Positions 1 to 8,546 of a stretch of DNA of 28,327 bases are shown here, in pieces (position 1 is the stretch's first letter; every line of letters begins with the position of its first letter). The stretch lies in contig JBCCEV010000037.1 of the NCBI GenBank assembly GCA_039030125.1, positions 1 to 28,327 on the forward strand, in the 5' to 3' direction. This DNA is from JBCCEV01 sp039030125. Lineage in GTDB: Bacteria > Pseudomonadota > Gammaproteobacteria > Ga0077536. A model generated the notes under the pieces. It did no database searches. It had not been told where the DNA came from and saw only the letters and a program-made list of their open reading frames with translations. The position numbers and the translations under genes were made by a program.

Positions 1-166
1 CAACCACGCGATCACCCGGATCGCGAGAAGACATACGCACACCAAGGTCGTAAGCGTCGCGCTCCAAGCTCTGGAGCAGCGCATTTCCCGACCACCATGC
101 GAGAAGAAAAAGGACGGAGATGGAAATTCCGACGAAGGCGTCAGACTTCCAAAAAGCCTCTTTCAT
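1..166 (-). CDS. CHASE2-domain sensor protein, N-terminal fragment
   Basis: This gene runs off the left edge; only the first 55 codons are present, read leftward from the ATG at 164-166. The product starts MKEAFWKSDAF, continues with one hydrophobic helix (about residues 11-30), and then has LERDAYDLGVRMSSRDPGDR at 34-53. A single membrane anchor followed by a short stretch of the type 'D-x-R-x-x-x-R-x-P' is the usual beginning of CHASE2 extracytoplasmic sensor proteins, whose C-terminal half is a kinase, adenylate cyclase or histidine kinase. That output domain lies outside the window, so the class cannot be told. AAGGG about four bases before the ATG may serve as ribosome binding site. The call rests on the pattern of the first 55 residues only. 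Confidence 0.55.
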   Translation of the reverse strand, partial: MKEAFWKSDAFVGISISVLFLLAWWSGNALLQSLERDAYDLGVRMSSRDPGDRVV

Positions 167-613
167 GGGCCCTTAAATTCCCCTTTAGGAAGCTGCGTAG
201 TTTACCTACAACGCCAGGGAAAAAGTAGCTCAACTGCTTGATTTGCGTATGTCTTCGCGGTTTTGCAACTACGGTGCCGTGCGCTTCGGTCGAGGCATTC
301 AAAAAACCGGTTAGGAGCGGCTCCATAAGCCATGCTTCCAATGGCTAAGGCACACAAAGGAAAAATTCCTGCACTGCGTTCGCGGATTGCAAATATTATG
401 CGGATTTGCAGGTGTTGCGCTCGTTAACTCTTTGATTAAACGAGGTATCCCGCGAGTTCACACCGATTTCCCAGCGGTTTTGCCCAGGCTGCGATTTCGA
501 CTATAAAACCAACGTCGTGACACGGATGTCATGGTCTTTGCGGTCATGGAGTGACCCGCGGAGCTCAAGGACAGAGCTCAAGCGTCCGGTACTGGCAAGG
601 AAGCGGGTATCGG
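167..613. other. Intergenic region without a recognisable gene
   Basis: This stretch lies between the CHASE2 gene start and the end of fdxA. I see no convincing coding sequence on either strand and no tRNA fold. It should hold the CHASE2 promoter, reading leftward, but no clear -35/-10 pair stands out. Structured elements are the inverted repeat at 388-410 and a short perfect palindrome GGAGC-G-GCTCC at 314-324. A TTGCCC/TATAAA pair with 16-base spacing (about 480-507) points rightward but has no gene behind it. Confidence 0.5.
388..410. repeat. Inverted repeat, 7-bp arms
   Basis: TGCAAAT at 388-394 and ATTTGCA at 404-410 are exact reverse complements separated by nine bases. It lies in the non-coding region about 220 bp upstream of the CHASE2 start. 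It could be a regulator site or a weak RNA hairpin. There is no run of T on either side, so it is not a typical terminator. Confidence 0.4.
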
Positions 614-634
614 GCGCTAATCTCTGCTTAGCGC
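614..634 (-). terminator. Stem-loop across the fdxA stop codon
   Basis: GCGCTAA (614-620) and TTAGCGC (628-634) form a perfect 7-bp stem with a seven-base loop. The fdxA stop codon (628-630) is inside the right arm. No T-run follows in the leftward direction, so this may be a weak or Rho-assisted terminator or a transcript-stabilising 3' hairpin, not a classic intrinsic terminator. Confidence 0.4.
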
Positions 635-951
635 TCCAAATGTTCCAGTTTCCCTTCTACGCCTTTCCACTCCTCGGCATCGTCAGGGGGATCTTTCATT
701 TCGCTGATCACCGGCCAATCGGCCGCTAACTCCGCGTTAAGCTGCTGGAATTGTTGTTCGTCGTCGGTCAGATCATCTTCTGACTTAATGGCTTCCGCCG
801 GGCATTCCGGTTCGCACAAGGTGCAGTCGATGCATTCGTCAGGGTCGATGACGAGCATATTGGGCCCTTCATGGAAGCAATCCACCGGGCAAACTTCAAC
901 ACAATCGGTGAATTTACATTTGATGCAGTTTTCTACAACGACGAAGGCCAT
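628..951 (-). CDS. fdxA: 7Fe (3Fe-4S/4Fe-4S) ferredoxin FdxA
   Basis: A 107-residue soluble electron carrier of the seven-iron ferredoxin family. The first cysteine cluster is C9-IK-C12-KFTD-C17-VEV-C21-P with a further Cys at 25. The second is CIDCTLCEPECP (about residues 40-51), the usual 4Fe-4S pattern. The acidic C-terminal tail of about 50 residues is typical of the Azotobacter/Pseudomonas FdI type, and full length agrees with the family. It lies downstream of mutS on the same strand, an arrangement known from Pseudomonas. A TATAAT box at 986-991 suggests its own promoter. No Shine-Dalgarno is visible before the ATG (949-951). The redox partner cannot be told from this window. Confidence 0.93.
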   Translation of the reverse strand: MAFVVVENCIKCKFTDCVEVCPVDCFHEGPNMLVIDPDECIDCTLCEPECPAEAIKSEDDLTDDEQQFQQLNAELAADWPVISEMKDPPDDAEEWKGVEGKLEHLER

Positions 952-985
952 AAACGTTTAGGAGGTAGTGGAGACTCGAGCGCGA

Positions 986-991
986 ATTATA
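986..991 (-). promoter_or_regulatory. -10 box of the fdxA promoter
   Basis: On the minus strand the sequence is a perfect TATAAT, 35 bases upstream of the fdxA start codon and in the gap after the mutS stop. No good -35 hexamer occurs at 16-18 bases (TTGCAC is only eight bases upstream), so activation or a weak -35 is possible. The expected transcript would have a leader of roughly 25-30 bases. Confidence 0.5.
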
Positions 992-1022
992 CCCGACCGG
1001 TGCAACGGGCCTCTAGCAGGGC

Positions 1023-3557
1023 TCAATCGTCGATCATCGACTTTAACTTATAGAGCGTTTTTAAAGCATCGTGTGGGCTTAATGAATCCGGATCTAACAT
1101 CTCCAGAGCGCCGACGATCGGGTGCTCTTCATTGAATAGCGATGCTTGTGGTGTTGCAGTTATCTGCTCGCGGCCGCGTTCTAATTCGTGCAGCAATGAC
1201 CGCGCGCGTCCAACCGTTTCAATTGGTAAACCGGCGAGACGCGCTACCGATATTCCGAAACTGCGATCGGCAGGACCGTCGCTGACCGTGTGTAAAAAAG
1301 CCACCGAATCGCCGTGTTCGATGGCATCAACTTTGACATTGGCGACGGTCGGTATCCGTTCCGCGAGCGCCGTGAGTTCAAAATAATGGGTCGCAAACAA
1401 TGTGAAACTCTGTCTTTCATTAGCCAATACCTCTGCGCACGCCCATGCTATGGCCATGCCATCAAACGTGCTCGTGCCCCGACCAATTTCGTCTATTAAC
1501 ACAAGGCTCTGCGAGGTCGCGCTATTGAGAATATTTGCCATTTCAACCATTTCGACCATGAAGGTACTTTGGCCACTGGCGAGGTGGTCGCTGGCACCGA
1601 TCCGTGAATAAATCGCGTCGAGAGGTCCGAAGCAGGCGCGCTCGGCTGGTACAAATGACCCGATGTGTGCCATCGCGACTATCGTCGCGGCCTGTCGCAT
1701 ATAGGTCGATTTACCGCCCATGTTTGGCCCGGTCACCACAAGTTGCTTGCGCGTGTCGTTGAGCTCCAGATCGTTTGGTATGAACGTTTCCGGGCGCTGA
1801 TATTCGATGAGCGGATGGCGCCCGGCTTTGATGTCGATGCCTTCGACATTGGATAACTCTGGCATCACCATTTGCCATTCATCCGCACGAGCAGCAAACG
1901 CCTGAAGAACATCTAACTCAGCGAGCGCCCGACCAGTCCGGTGTAGTTCGCCAACGATCCCAAGCAGGCTTATTAGGAGTTCGTCGTAAAGGTCTCGTTC
2001 GCGGCGCAGCGCTTTGTCTTTAGCGTTGAGGACCTTGGTCTCGAACTCCTTCAATTCGCCAGTGATGTAGCGCTCAGCGTTTTTTAAGGTTTGGCGACGT
2101 GTGTAATCGGGAGGAATTTCGGCGCTCTGGCTGCGGCTGATCTCGATGTAGTAACCGTGGACGCGATTGAAACCAACTTTGAGATTTTTTATTCCTGTTC
2201 GTTGCTGCTCGCGCACCTCCAGGTCCAGCAGGTAGGAGGTCGCGTCAGAAGAGATTTCCCGAAGTTCATCCAAGCTTTCGTCATAACCGACAGCAATGAC
2301 ACCGCCCTCGCGGACGTTGGGCGCCGGTATTTCCGCGATTGCGCGGGCAAGCAGCGCGTGGCTTTCGGTGAAGTCGGTAATTTCTGCCGCGAGCGCTGAA
2401 AGTCGCGGGCTATCGATCGTCCCTAGCGTGCTTTTAAGACTTGGCAGCGCCCCTAAGGCTTCGCGCAAACGCACTAGGTCTCTGGATCTGGCGCTCTGCA
2501 TTGCGATCCTTGAGCCTATGCGTTCGATATCACCGATCGGTTTGAGGTGTTCGCGCACCGATTGTGTATGTCCACCTAGCAGCAAAGCGGAGACCGCCTG
2601 ATAACGCGCCCGCAGCACCCCGTGATCGCGAAGCGGCTCTCTTAACCAGCGGCGTAATAGCCGATGACCCATTGATCCGGCGCAAACATCGAGGATATCC
2701 GCGAGTGTTTTATCGCCGCTCGGGTCGTTAACTAGACTTAAGTGCGAGGCAGTCGCAGGATCGATCTTGATCACCGCGTCTTGCGAGGCTGATTCAAGGC
2801 GAGTTAATTGCGGCAGCTCACCTCCCTGGGTTCGACGGCAATAGCTGAGCAGTGCACCGGCGGCTCGTAATCCCGCGCTTGTATCAGCGCAACCAAAAAC
2901 CGCTAAGGTTGGGACTTGAAAGTGTTCCTGCAAAGATCGGGTCGCGGCCGCTAGGTCAAAGTGCCATGCTTCCAGTGGCGTCACCGCACCCGTGAACCCA
3001 GATTCGGGAAAGGAGTCGTTCTCCGGAACAATCAGTTCGGCAGGTTCGTGGATTGCCAACTCCGCGAGTAGCGTTTGCTCGTCCGCTGGTTCGCTGATCA
3101 CAAAACGTCCAGCGCCAAGATCGATCCAGGCGAAACCATGCTGTCTCGGGTCACGCCATATCGCCGCGACAATAGTATCTTTTTGATCATCGAGGAGGGC
3201 GTCATCGGTGACGGTGCCGGGCGTCACAATCCGGGTGACCTTGCGCGCTACCGGGCCCTTGCTGGCTTGTGGGTCACCAATTTGTTCACAAATTACCGCC
3301 GATTCACCGAGCTTAACCAACCGCGCCAAGTAGTTTTCGACCGCATGAAAAGGCACGCCAGCCATTGGGATCGGTTGCCCGGCGCTGCTGCCGCGGTGTG
3401 TCAGCGTTAGATCCAGGAGTTCAGCGGCGCGTGCTGCATCGTCATAAAAAAGTTCGTAGAAATCTCCCATTCGATAGAAAAGCAGCGTATCGGGGTGCTC
3501 GCCTTTGATCCCCAAATACTGCCTCATCATTGGGGTATGTCCGTCTTTTTTATTCAT
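1023..3557 (-). CDS. mutS: DNA mismatch repair ATPase MutS
   Basis: This protein recognises base mismatches and small loops in newly replicated DNA and starts MutL-dependent repair. The 844 residues are close to the usual 850. The N-terminal mismatch-reading motif is GDFYELF near residue 31, containing the Phe-x-Glu that stacks on the mismatch. The ATPase domain has the Walker A motif GPNMGGKST, the STFMVEM signature, the Walker B motif LIDEIGRGTSTFDG and the FATHYFELT segment. The helix-turn-helix and C-terminal dimer region follow. The ATG at 3555-3557 gives the normal N-terminus, though I see no strong ribosome binding site. It is divergent from htpG across about 130 bp. fdxA follows downstream on the same strand. 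Confidence 0.97.
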   Translation of the reverse strand: MNKKDGHTPMMRQYLGIKGEHPDTLLFYRMGDFYELFYDDAARAAELLDLTLTHRGSSAGQPIPMAGVPFHAVENYLARLVKLGESAVICEQIGDPQASKGPVARKVTRIVTPGTVTDDALLDDQKDTIVAAIWRDPRQHGFAWIDLGAGRFVISEPADEQTLLAELAIHEPAELIVPENDSFPESGFTGAVTPLEAWHFDLAAATRSLQEHFQVPTLAVFGCADTSAGLRAAGALLSYCRRTQGGELPQLTRLESASQDAVIKIDPATASHLSLVNDPSGDKTLADILDVCAGSMGHRLLRRWLREPLRDHGVLRARYQAVSALLLGGHTQSVREHLKPIGDIERIGSRIAMQSARSRDLVRLREALGALPSLKSTLGTIDSPRLSALAAEITDFTESHALLARAIAEIPAPNVREGGVIAVGYDESLDELREISSDATSYLLDLEVREQQRTGIKNLKVGFNRVHGYYIEISRSQSAEIPPDYTRRQTLKNAERYITGELKEFETKVLNAKDKALRRERDLYDELLISLLGIVGELHRTGRALAELDVLQAFAARADEWQMVMPELSNVEGIDIKAGRHPLIEYQRPETFIPNDLELNDTRKQLVVTGPNMGGKSTYMRQAATIVAMAHIGSFVPAERACFGPLDAIYSRIGASDHLASGQSTFMVEMVEMANILNSATSQSLVLIDEIGRGTSTFDGMAIAWACAEVLANERQSFTLFATHYFELTALAERIPTVANVKVDAIEHGDSVAFLHTVSDGPADRSFGISVARLAGLPIETVGRARSLLHELERGREQITATPQASLFNEEHPIVGALEMLDPDSLSPHDALKTLYKLKSMIDD

Positions 3558-3687
3558 CGATGGCTATTGCGATACGCCTTGGACCAGGGCAAAACCGGGT
3601 GAGGCTGAGTTTAACAACCTTGGGGCCTTTGAAAATCCCAGAATTTCTCGCAAAATCTCGCGCCTTGGGCACAAGGAAACCGATTTG

Positions 3688-5553
3688 ATGACTTTAGAAA
3701 CTCAGAAAGAAACGCGCGGCTTCGAATCCGAAGTCAAACAATTGCTCGATTTGGTCATCAACTCGCTCTATAGCAATCGCGAAATCTTCTTGCGTGAGCT
3801 TATTTCGAATGCGAGTGATGCGATTGGCAAACTGCGTTTTGCGGCATTGTCCGATGACTCCCTCTATGAGTCAGAAAGCGACATGTTAATCACGCTCGAC
3901 TACAGCAATGAACACAACACAATTACAGTGTGTGACAACGGGATCGGCTTATCTCGAGACGAGGCGGTTGAAAATCTAGGCACGATTGCGCGTTCCGGAA
4001 CGAAGGAGTTCTTTGGATCGCTAACCGGGGATCAGCGCAAAGATTCCGAATTAATCGGTCAGTTTGGGGTTGGGTTTTATGCCGCGTTTATCGTAGCCGA
4101 CCGCGTGGTCGTGACCTCGCGCAAAGCAGGCTTGGCCAAGACCGAAGGTGTGCGTTGGGAGTCTATCGGTGACGGTGAATTCTCGATCGAGACCGTGGAG
4201 CGCGCCAAACGGGGCACGGAGGTGATTCTGCATCTCAAGGACGACGCCAAGGAATTTGCTAACGGGTTTCAGCTACGCGAGTTGTGCAAGCGCTACTCTG
4301 ATCACATTTCTATCCCGATCCAGATGCCTAAGGAGGGCGAGGACGAGGAAGGCGTCGAAACCATTAACGCGGCTACAGCGTTGTGGTTGCGCAACAAATC
4401 AGATATCTCTGACGAGGAGTACCAAGAGTTCTATAAGGGTCTCAGTTACGACTTCACCGAGCCCATGAGCTGGGTGCATTCCCATGTCGAAGGAAAACAC
4501 GAATACACGAGTCTGTTCTACATTCCCGGGGCTGCACCATTCGATCTTTGGGATAACGAACGCAATCGCGGGATAAAGCTATATGTCCAGCGGATTTTCA
4601 TCATGGAAGAGAGTGAGCAAATCTTGCCGCGCTATCTGCGTTTTGTGCGCGGCGTTATCGATACCAATGATCTGCCGCTTAATGTTTCTAGGGAATTGTT
4701 GCAAAGAAACAAAGTTATCGACGCGATCCGTGCGGGATCGATCAAAAAGGTCTTGGGCGCAATCGAAAGGATCGCCAAGAGTGACGATTACGCCAAGTTT
4801 TGGAGTGAGTTTGGACGAGTTCTAAAAGAAGGCGTTATCGAGGATTTCGATAATCGAGATCGCGTCGCGAAACTATTACGGTTTTCATCGACGCGTGATT
4901 CCCTACCGGATGCTGACGTCTCGCTGGAGGAGTACATCAGCAGAAAAAAGGAGGATCAGGAGAACATTTATTTCATCGTCGCCGATGGCTTTGGCGCCGC
5001 GAAAAACAGCCCTCATTTGGAAGCGTTCAGGAAAGCAGATATTGAAGTGCTGCTGCTACATGAACCGGTTGATGAGTGGTTGGTTTCACATTTAACCGAG
5101 TTTGAAGGCATGGCTCTTAAGTCGGCGGCGCACGGTGACTTGCAGGAGTTGGGTTCGGAGCAGGAGGAACAGACCAACGATGCCGAGGACGATAAGCTTG
5201 TAGAGCGCATCAAGAACGCTCTGGAAAATATGGTCGCGGATGTGCGCGTAAGCCGCCGATTGACTGATTCTCCGGCGTGTCTTGTGTCTGGAGATAATCA
5301 AATGAGCGCTAATCTCGAGCGGATCCTCAAGGCCACGGGGCAGGAAGTTCCTGATTCGAAACGAACGCTTGAGGTCAATCGAGAGCACCCAATGCTGCAA
5401 TGCATGGACCACTTCCAAGATGAAGATGAGTTCGCCACGTGGGCAAGCTTGTTATTCGAGCAATCGGTCCTGGCGGAAGGTGGGCGCCTCGAAGATCCCG
5501 CAGGGTTTGTGAAGCGTATGAACGACGCGTTGCTCAAAATGGCTTCAGGTTAA
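3688..5553 (+). CDS. htpG: Hsp90-family chaperone HtpG
   Basis: A cytoplasmic ATP-dependent chaperone of 621 residues, the normal bacterial length. The N-terminal GHKL ATPase motifs are all present: NREIFLRELISNASDA (Glu and Asn for ATP/Mg), DNGIGL, GTIARSGTKEF and GQFGVGFYAAF. The middle domain contains the SRELLQ segment. The start is the ATG at 3688-3690, which yields MTLETQKETRGFESEV, the family-typical N-terminus; AAGGAAA about nine bases upstream is a usable ribosome binding site. An upstream in-frame extension exists but runs into the mutS promoter region and looks non-coding. I could not find a convincing sigma-32 promoter. Its stop codon lies just before, or overlaps the reading frame of, prmB. 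Confidence 0.97.
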   Translation: MTLETQKETRGFESEVKQLLDLVINSLYSNREIFLRELISNASDAIGKLRFAALSDDSLYESESDMLITLDYSNEHNTITVCDNGIGLSRDEAVENLGTIARSGTKEFFGSLTGDQRKDSELIGQFGVGFYAAFIVADRVVVTSRKAGLAKTEGVRWESIGDGEFSIETVERAKRGTEVILHLKDDAKEFANGFQLRELCKRYSDHISIPIQMPKEGEDEEGVETINAATALWLRNKSDISDEEYQEFYKGLSYDFTEPMSWVHSHVEGKHEYTSLFYIPGAAPFDLWDNERNRGIKLYVQRIFIMEESEQILPRYLRFVRGVIDTNDLPLNVSRELLQRNKVIDAIRAGSIKKVLGAIERIAKSDDYAKFWSEFGRVLKEGVIEDFDNRDRVAKLLRFSSTRDSLPDADVSLEEYISRKKEDQENIYFIVADGFGAAKNSPHLEAFRKADIEVLLLHEPVDEWLVSHLTEFEGMALKSAAHGDLQELGSEQEEQTNDAEDDKLVERIKNALENMVADVRVSRRLTDSPACLVSGDNQMSANLERILKATGQEVPDSKRTLEVNREHPMLQCMDHFQDEDEFATWASLLFEQSVLAEGGRLEDPAGFVKRMNDALLKMASG

Positions 5554-5561
5554 GCGCCATT
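5547..5561 (+). promoter_or_regulatory. AGG ribosome binding site and probable ATT start of prmB
   Basis: AGG at 5547-5549 is followed after nine bases by ATT at 5559-5561, in frame with prmB. The prmB frame contains no ATG, GTG or TTG between a GTG at 5439 (115 bp inside htpG) and a GTG at 5616 (already inside the conserved region). Comparison with the E. coli PrmB N-terminus as I remember it places the natural start near 5559. ATT starts are rare but known, for example in infC. Confidence 0.45.
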
Positions 5562-6440
5562 TCAACCGTTCGCGAACTGCTTGCTGAGGTCGAGTCGGAG
5601 CTTACCGCAGCCAATGTGTTTTTCGGCCACGGTACTGATAACGCGGCAAGCGAGGCGCTGGCGCTCGTTTTAGGGGTCCTTGGCTGGCCGTTCGAAGTTT
5701 CGGATGCCAGGCTGGACAGCCCGGTTGAACGCAATGCTGAAAAGAGGGTTAAAGCGCTCGCGCGGCGTCGAATCGAAGACAGGATTCCGCTCGCTTATCT
5801 GTTGAACAAAGCGTGGTTTGCCGGACACGAATTCTACGTCGATGAACGCGTGTTGATACCGCGTTCGCCGTTCGCGGAATTGATCGAGGCACGATTCTCA
5901 CCCTGGATGATTAGCGAACCTCATCAAATTCTAGAGGTTGGCACCGGCTCGGGCTGCATTGCCATGGCGCTGGCTTTGGCCTTCGATAATGCGTCTGTGG
6001 TGGCAACGGATATTTCACCGGCGGCGCTCGAAGTCGCGATGGTTAATCGTGACCGCCTTGCGCTTGAAGATCGCGTTGAGTTGCTAAAGGCTGATGTTTT
6101 TCCAGACGACGAGCGGCGTTTTGATTTAATTGTCAGCAATCCACCCTATGTGCCGCGGGCGCGCTTATCCGAGTTGCCGGCCGAGTACAGCAGCGAGCCC
6201 GAATGCGGATTGGTTGCCGGCGACGATGGCTTGAGTATCGTGGAGCGCTTGTTGGATGGCGCGCACTCGCGCTTAACAAAGCACGGGTTGCTAGCTGTCG
6301 AGGTTGGTGAAAGCGCCACACGTTTGCAGGAAGCGTATCCTAATTCCACCTTCACTTGGTTAGAGTTTGAGTTCGGTGGCGAGGGTGTTTTTCTGGCAAC
6401 GCATGAGGAACTTATCGCGGCGATGAGCCCAAGTCCTTAG
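5559..6440 (+). CDS. prmB: Ribosomal protein L3 N5-glutamine methyltransferase PrmB
   Basis: A SAM-dependent methyltransferase that modifies a glutamine of ribosomal protein L3. The Rossmann SAM site is LEVGTGSGCIAMALA, and the catalytic motif is NPPYVPRA (NPPY, which holds the glutamine side chain). The N-terminal segment AANVFFGHGTDNA and the segments LLNKAWFAGHEFYVDERVLIP and FTWLEFEFGGEGVF match PrmB and not the related release-factor enzyme PrmC. With the ATT start the length is 293 residues, slightly below the E. coli protein (310). A GTG at 5439 would add 40 Arg/Gly-rich residues read from inside htpG and looks spurious. aroC follows ten bases later, the same pair as in E. coli, so the two are probably co-transcribed. 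Confidence 0.9.
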   Translation: MSTVRELLAEVESELTAANVFFGHGTDNAASEALALVLGVLGWPFEVSDARLDSPVERNAEKRVKALARRRIEDRIPLAYLLNKAWFAGHEFYVDERVLIPRSPFAELIEARFSPWMISEPHQILEVGTGSGCIAMALALAFDNASVVATDISPAALEVAMVNRDRLALEDRVELLKADVFPDDERRFDLIVSNPPYVPRARLSELPAEYSSEPECGLVAGDDGLSIVERLLDGAHSRLTKHGLLAVEVGESATRLQEAYPNSTFTWLEFEFGGEGVFLATHEELIAAMSPSP

Positions 6441-6450
6441 AATAGCGACG

Positions 6451-7551
6451 ATGTCTGGTAACACGTTTGGAAAATTGTTCACCTTAACCTCGGCCGGCGA
6501 AAGCCACGGCGCAGGTTATCTCGCTATTGTTGATGGCTGTCCGCCCGGGTTAGCAATCTCGGAAGGCGACCTACAGATTGACCTTGACCGGAGGAAACCT
6601 GGCAAATCGCGTCACACAACGCAGCGGCGGGAGGATGATTCGGTACGGATCCTCTCCGGCGTTTTCGAAGGTAAGACGACCGGCACGCCGATTGGTTTGA
6701 TGATTGAGAACACCGATCAAAAATCCAAGGATTATTCCAAGATCAAAGACAAATTCAGACCGGGCCACGCCGATTATGCTTACCTGCAAAAGTACGGGGT
6801 TCGCGATTACCGGGGCGGTGGGCGTGCCTCCGCGCGAGAAACCTGCATGCGTGTTGCCGCTGGCGCCATTGCCAAAAAGTATTTAGCCGAGAATTTCGGC
6901 ACCAAGATTCGTGCTTATTTGGCGCAGCTAGGTCCAATCGCATTGGGTTTTGAGAGCTGGGCAGGTGTTGACGACAATCCTTTCTTTTGCGCCGATCCAG
7001 CGGCCCTCGGATACCTTGAAGACTATATGGATAGCTTACGTAAGGAGGGCGATTCCATTGGCGCCCGGATCAACGTCGTCGCCGAACCACTGCCGCCCGG
7101 TTGGGGGGAGCCGATATTTGACCGCCTCGATGCGGATTTAGCGAAAGCGCTCATGAGCATCAACGCGGTCCGCGCGGTCGAGCTTGGCGATGGATTCGAT
7201 GTTGTTGAACAGAAGGGCACCGAGCACCGCGATGAAATGACCGCTGCCGGTTTTCTGAGTAATCATGCGGGTGGCACGCTTGGCGGTATCTCCTCCGGGC
7301 AGCCGCTGGTTGCGAGCGTCGCGCTTAAGCCCACTTCATCAATCCGTTTGACTGGCCGCACCGTCGATACTTCAGGTCAAGAAACAGAAATCGCGACCCA
7401 TGGTCGTCACGATCCCTGCGTCGGGATCCGCGCGGCGCCCATTGTCGAGGCGATGACGGCATTAGTGTTGGCCGATCATGCGTTACGGCAACGTGCGCAA
7501 AATGGCAATGTCAAACCAACCACGCCGAGAATTACCGCGCACGCGGAGTAA
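6451..7551 (+). CDS. aroC: Chorismate synthase AroC
   Basis: Catalyses the last step of the shikimate pathway: 5-enolpyruvylshikimate-3-phosphate to chorismate, using reduced FMN as a catalyst. The 366-residue protein shows the three family signatures: GESHG near the N-terminus (residues 16-20), GGGRASARET near residue 125, and the C-terminal GRHDPCVGIRAAPIVEAM. The segment SNHAGGTLGGISSGQPL is also diagnostic. The length is normal (E. coli 361). The ATG at 6451 follows prmB by ten bases, and a strong ribosome binding site is lacking, in line with translation coupled to prmB. The operon ends at the hairpin terminator at 7664-7687. Confidence 0.97.
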   Translation: MSGNTFGKLFTLTSAGESHGAGYLAIVDGCPPGLAISEGDLQIDLDRRKPGKSRHTTQRREDDSVRILSGVFEGKTTGTPIGLMIENTDQKSKDYSKIKDKFRPGHADYAYLQKYGVRDYRGGGRASARETCMRVAAGAIAKKYLAENFGTKIRAYLAQLGPIALGFESWAGVDDNPFFCADPAALGYLEDYMDSLRKEGDSIGARINVVAEPLPPGWGEPIFDRLDADLAKALMSINAVRAVELGDGFDVVEQKGTEHRDEMTAAGFLSNHAGGTLGGISSGQPLVASVALKPTSSIRLTGRTVDTSGQETEIATHGRHDPCVGIRAAPIVEAMTALVLADHALRQRAQNGNVKPTTPRITAHAE

Positions 7552-7663
7552 TTTGGTGCTGCAGTGGGGCTAGCACAATCGGCACAGCGTTTGGTCTCGC
7601 TGGCGCCGAAGTCCCTCGCTGAGCTCGCGGAGTGCGTCTGCATAGGTCACCAGTAACGCAAAA

Positions 7664-7687
7664 AAAAGCCCGCTACAGCGGGCTTTT
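7664..7687. terminator. Bidirectional intrinsic terminator between aroC and mlaA
   Basis: GCCCGC (7668-7673) and GCGGGC (7678-7683) form a stem around a TACA loop. It is flanked by an A-run (7661-7667) on the left and TTTT (7684-7687) on the right, so the stem extends and gives a U-tract in both reading directions. It sits between two converging genes and can end both transcripts. Confidence 0.88.
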
Positions 7688-7705
7688 CCTCAATCGCGGG
7701 GGCGC

Positions 7706-8449
7706 TTAATACACTTTCAGAATTGCTCCGTCAGCCTCGCCCTCAATGTAATCTTCGAAGCCGTCGCCCGGCGGATCGCCGTCATAGATTAGGAATTCGC
7801 GCTGTTGCCGATAGGCTTCGCGCACGAACGTGTACGGATCGAGCGCTGCCTGATCACGGATCGCCGAAGCTTCCAGAAGGTTGGCCCGGGTGTTGATTGC
7901 GTTCATCGCGCCGAGGGGTACGGTGATGATCGGCGTCAAATACGTTAATGGATTAAGCAACGTCCCCATCACGGGTGAACCGACATCGCGATAGGAGCTC
8001 GGCCCCATGAACGGCAGAACGAGATACGCGCCCTCGCCAGCCCCCCATTTGCCAAAGGTTTGCCCGAGGTCTTCGTTATGTTCCTCCAGGCCGAGGCTCG
8101 TTGCCGGGTCAAAAAGTCCGCCGATGCCAACGGTGCTGTTGACCACAAAACGGCCCGTGTCCGAGGCAAAATCGTTGAGCTTTCCTTGCAGCAGATCGTT
8201 GGCGATGACGTTGATGTAATTGACGTTATCGAAGAAATTCGTGACCCCGTCTCGGACCGGATCAGGTGTCACTTTGACATACCCTTCCGCGAGCGGCTCA
8301 AAAAAGTTCCTGTCCAACTTGTCGTTGAAGTTGTAGAAGCTACGGTTAAGATTTTCGTGAGGATCGCTTGGATCGCTGCTTTGATTAGACGCGCAGCCGG
8401 CGAGCGCCAAGCCTAGCAACACGGCCAAAACCTTGGGATTTTTGCCCAT
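7706..8449 (-). CDS. mlaA: MlaA/VacJ outer-membrane lipoprotein
   Basis: An outer-membrane lipoprotein that in E. coli removes phospholipids from the outer leaflet and passes them to periplasmic MlaC. The 247-residue product has a lipoprotein signal, MGKNPKVLAVLLGLALAGC, with the lipobox LAGC and the acylated cysteine at 19. The MlaA domain follows, including DPHENLNRSFYNFND, the DPVRDG turn, the NVIANDLLQGK segment, FVVNSTVGIGGLFDPA and LPFMGPSSYRD. The ATG at 8447-8449 was chosen because it places the signal peptide at the N-terminus; GGA eight bases upstream could act as ribosome binding site. It is the last gene of a leftward group with hpnM, hpnB and hpnH. No mlaBDEF genes are near, so the partner may be HpnM. 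Confidence 0.92.
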   Translation of the reverse strand: MGKNPKVLAVLLGLALAGCASNQSSDPSDPHENLNRSFYNFNDKLDRNFFEPLAEGYVKVTPDPVRDGVTNFFDNVNYINVIANDLLQGKLNDFASDTGRFVVNSTVGIGGLFDPATSLGLEEHNEDLGQTFGKWGAGEGAYLVLPFMGPSSYRDVGSPVMGTLLNPLTYLTPIITVPLGAMNAINTRANLLEASAIRDQAALDPYTFVREAYRQQREFLIYDGDPPGDGFEDYIEGEADGAILKVY

Positions 8450-8546
8450 TTTATTTATCCGTTCCGTGCGTGATGGTGAGTTGTTATGTTGTAAATAGTG
8501 CCATAAATGTTGCGCTTTCGCATTAGTGTCAGAACGCGCAAAATGC

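Noticed and set aside
420..500. Possible tRNA-like segment around GAGTTCACACC
   Set aside because: A T-loop-like string is present but no acceptor, D-arm or anticodon stem can be paired with it.
480..507. TTGCCC/TATAAA promoter-like pair on the plus strand
   Set aside because: No plus-strand gene follows; the next one (htpG) is over 3 kb away, so the match is probably chance.
542..584. Short direct repeats of GAGCTCAAG
   Set aside because: Only two short copies are present, with no regular spacing or further units; no CRISPR or tandem repeat array is supported anywhere in the window.
3505..3687. 61-residue N-terminal extension of HtpG
   Set aside because: It overlaps the start of mutS and the divergent promoter region; the conserved HtpG N-terminus begins at the ATG at 3688.
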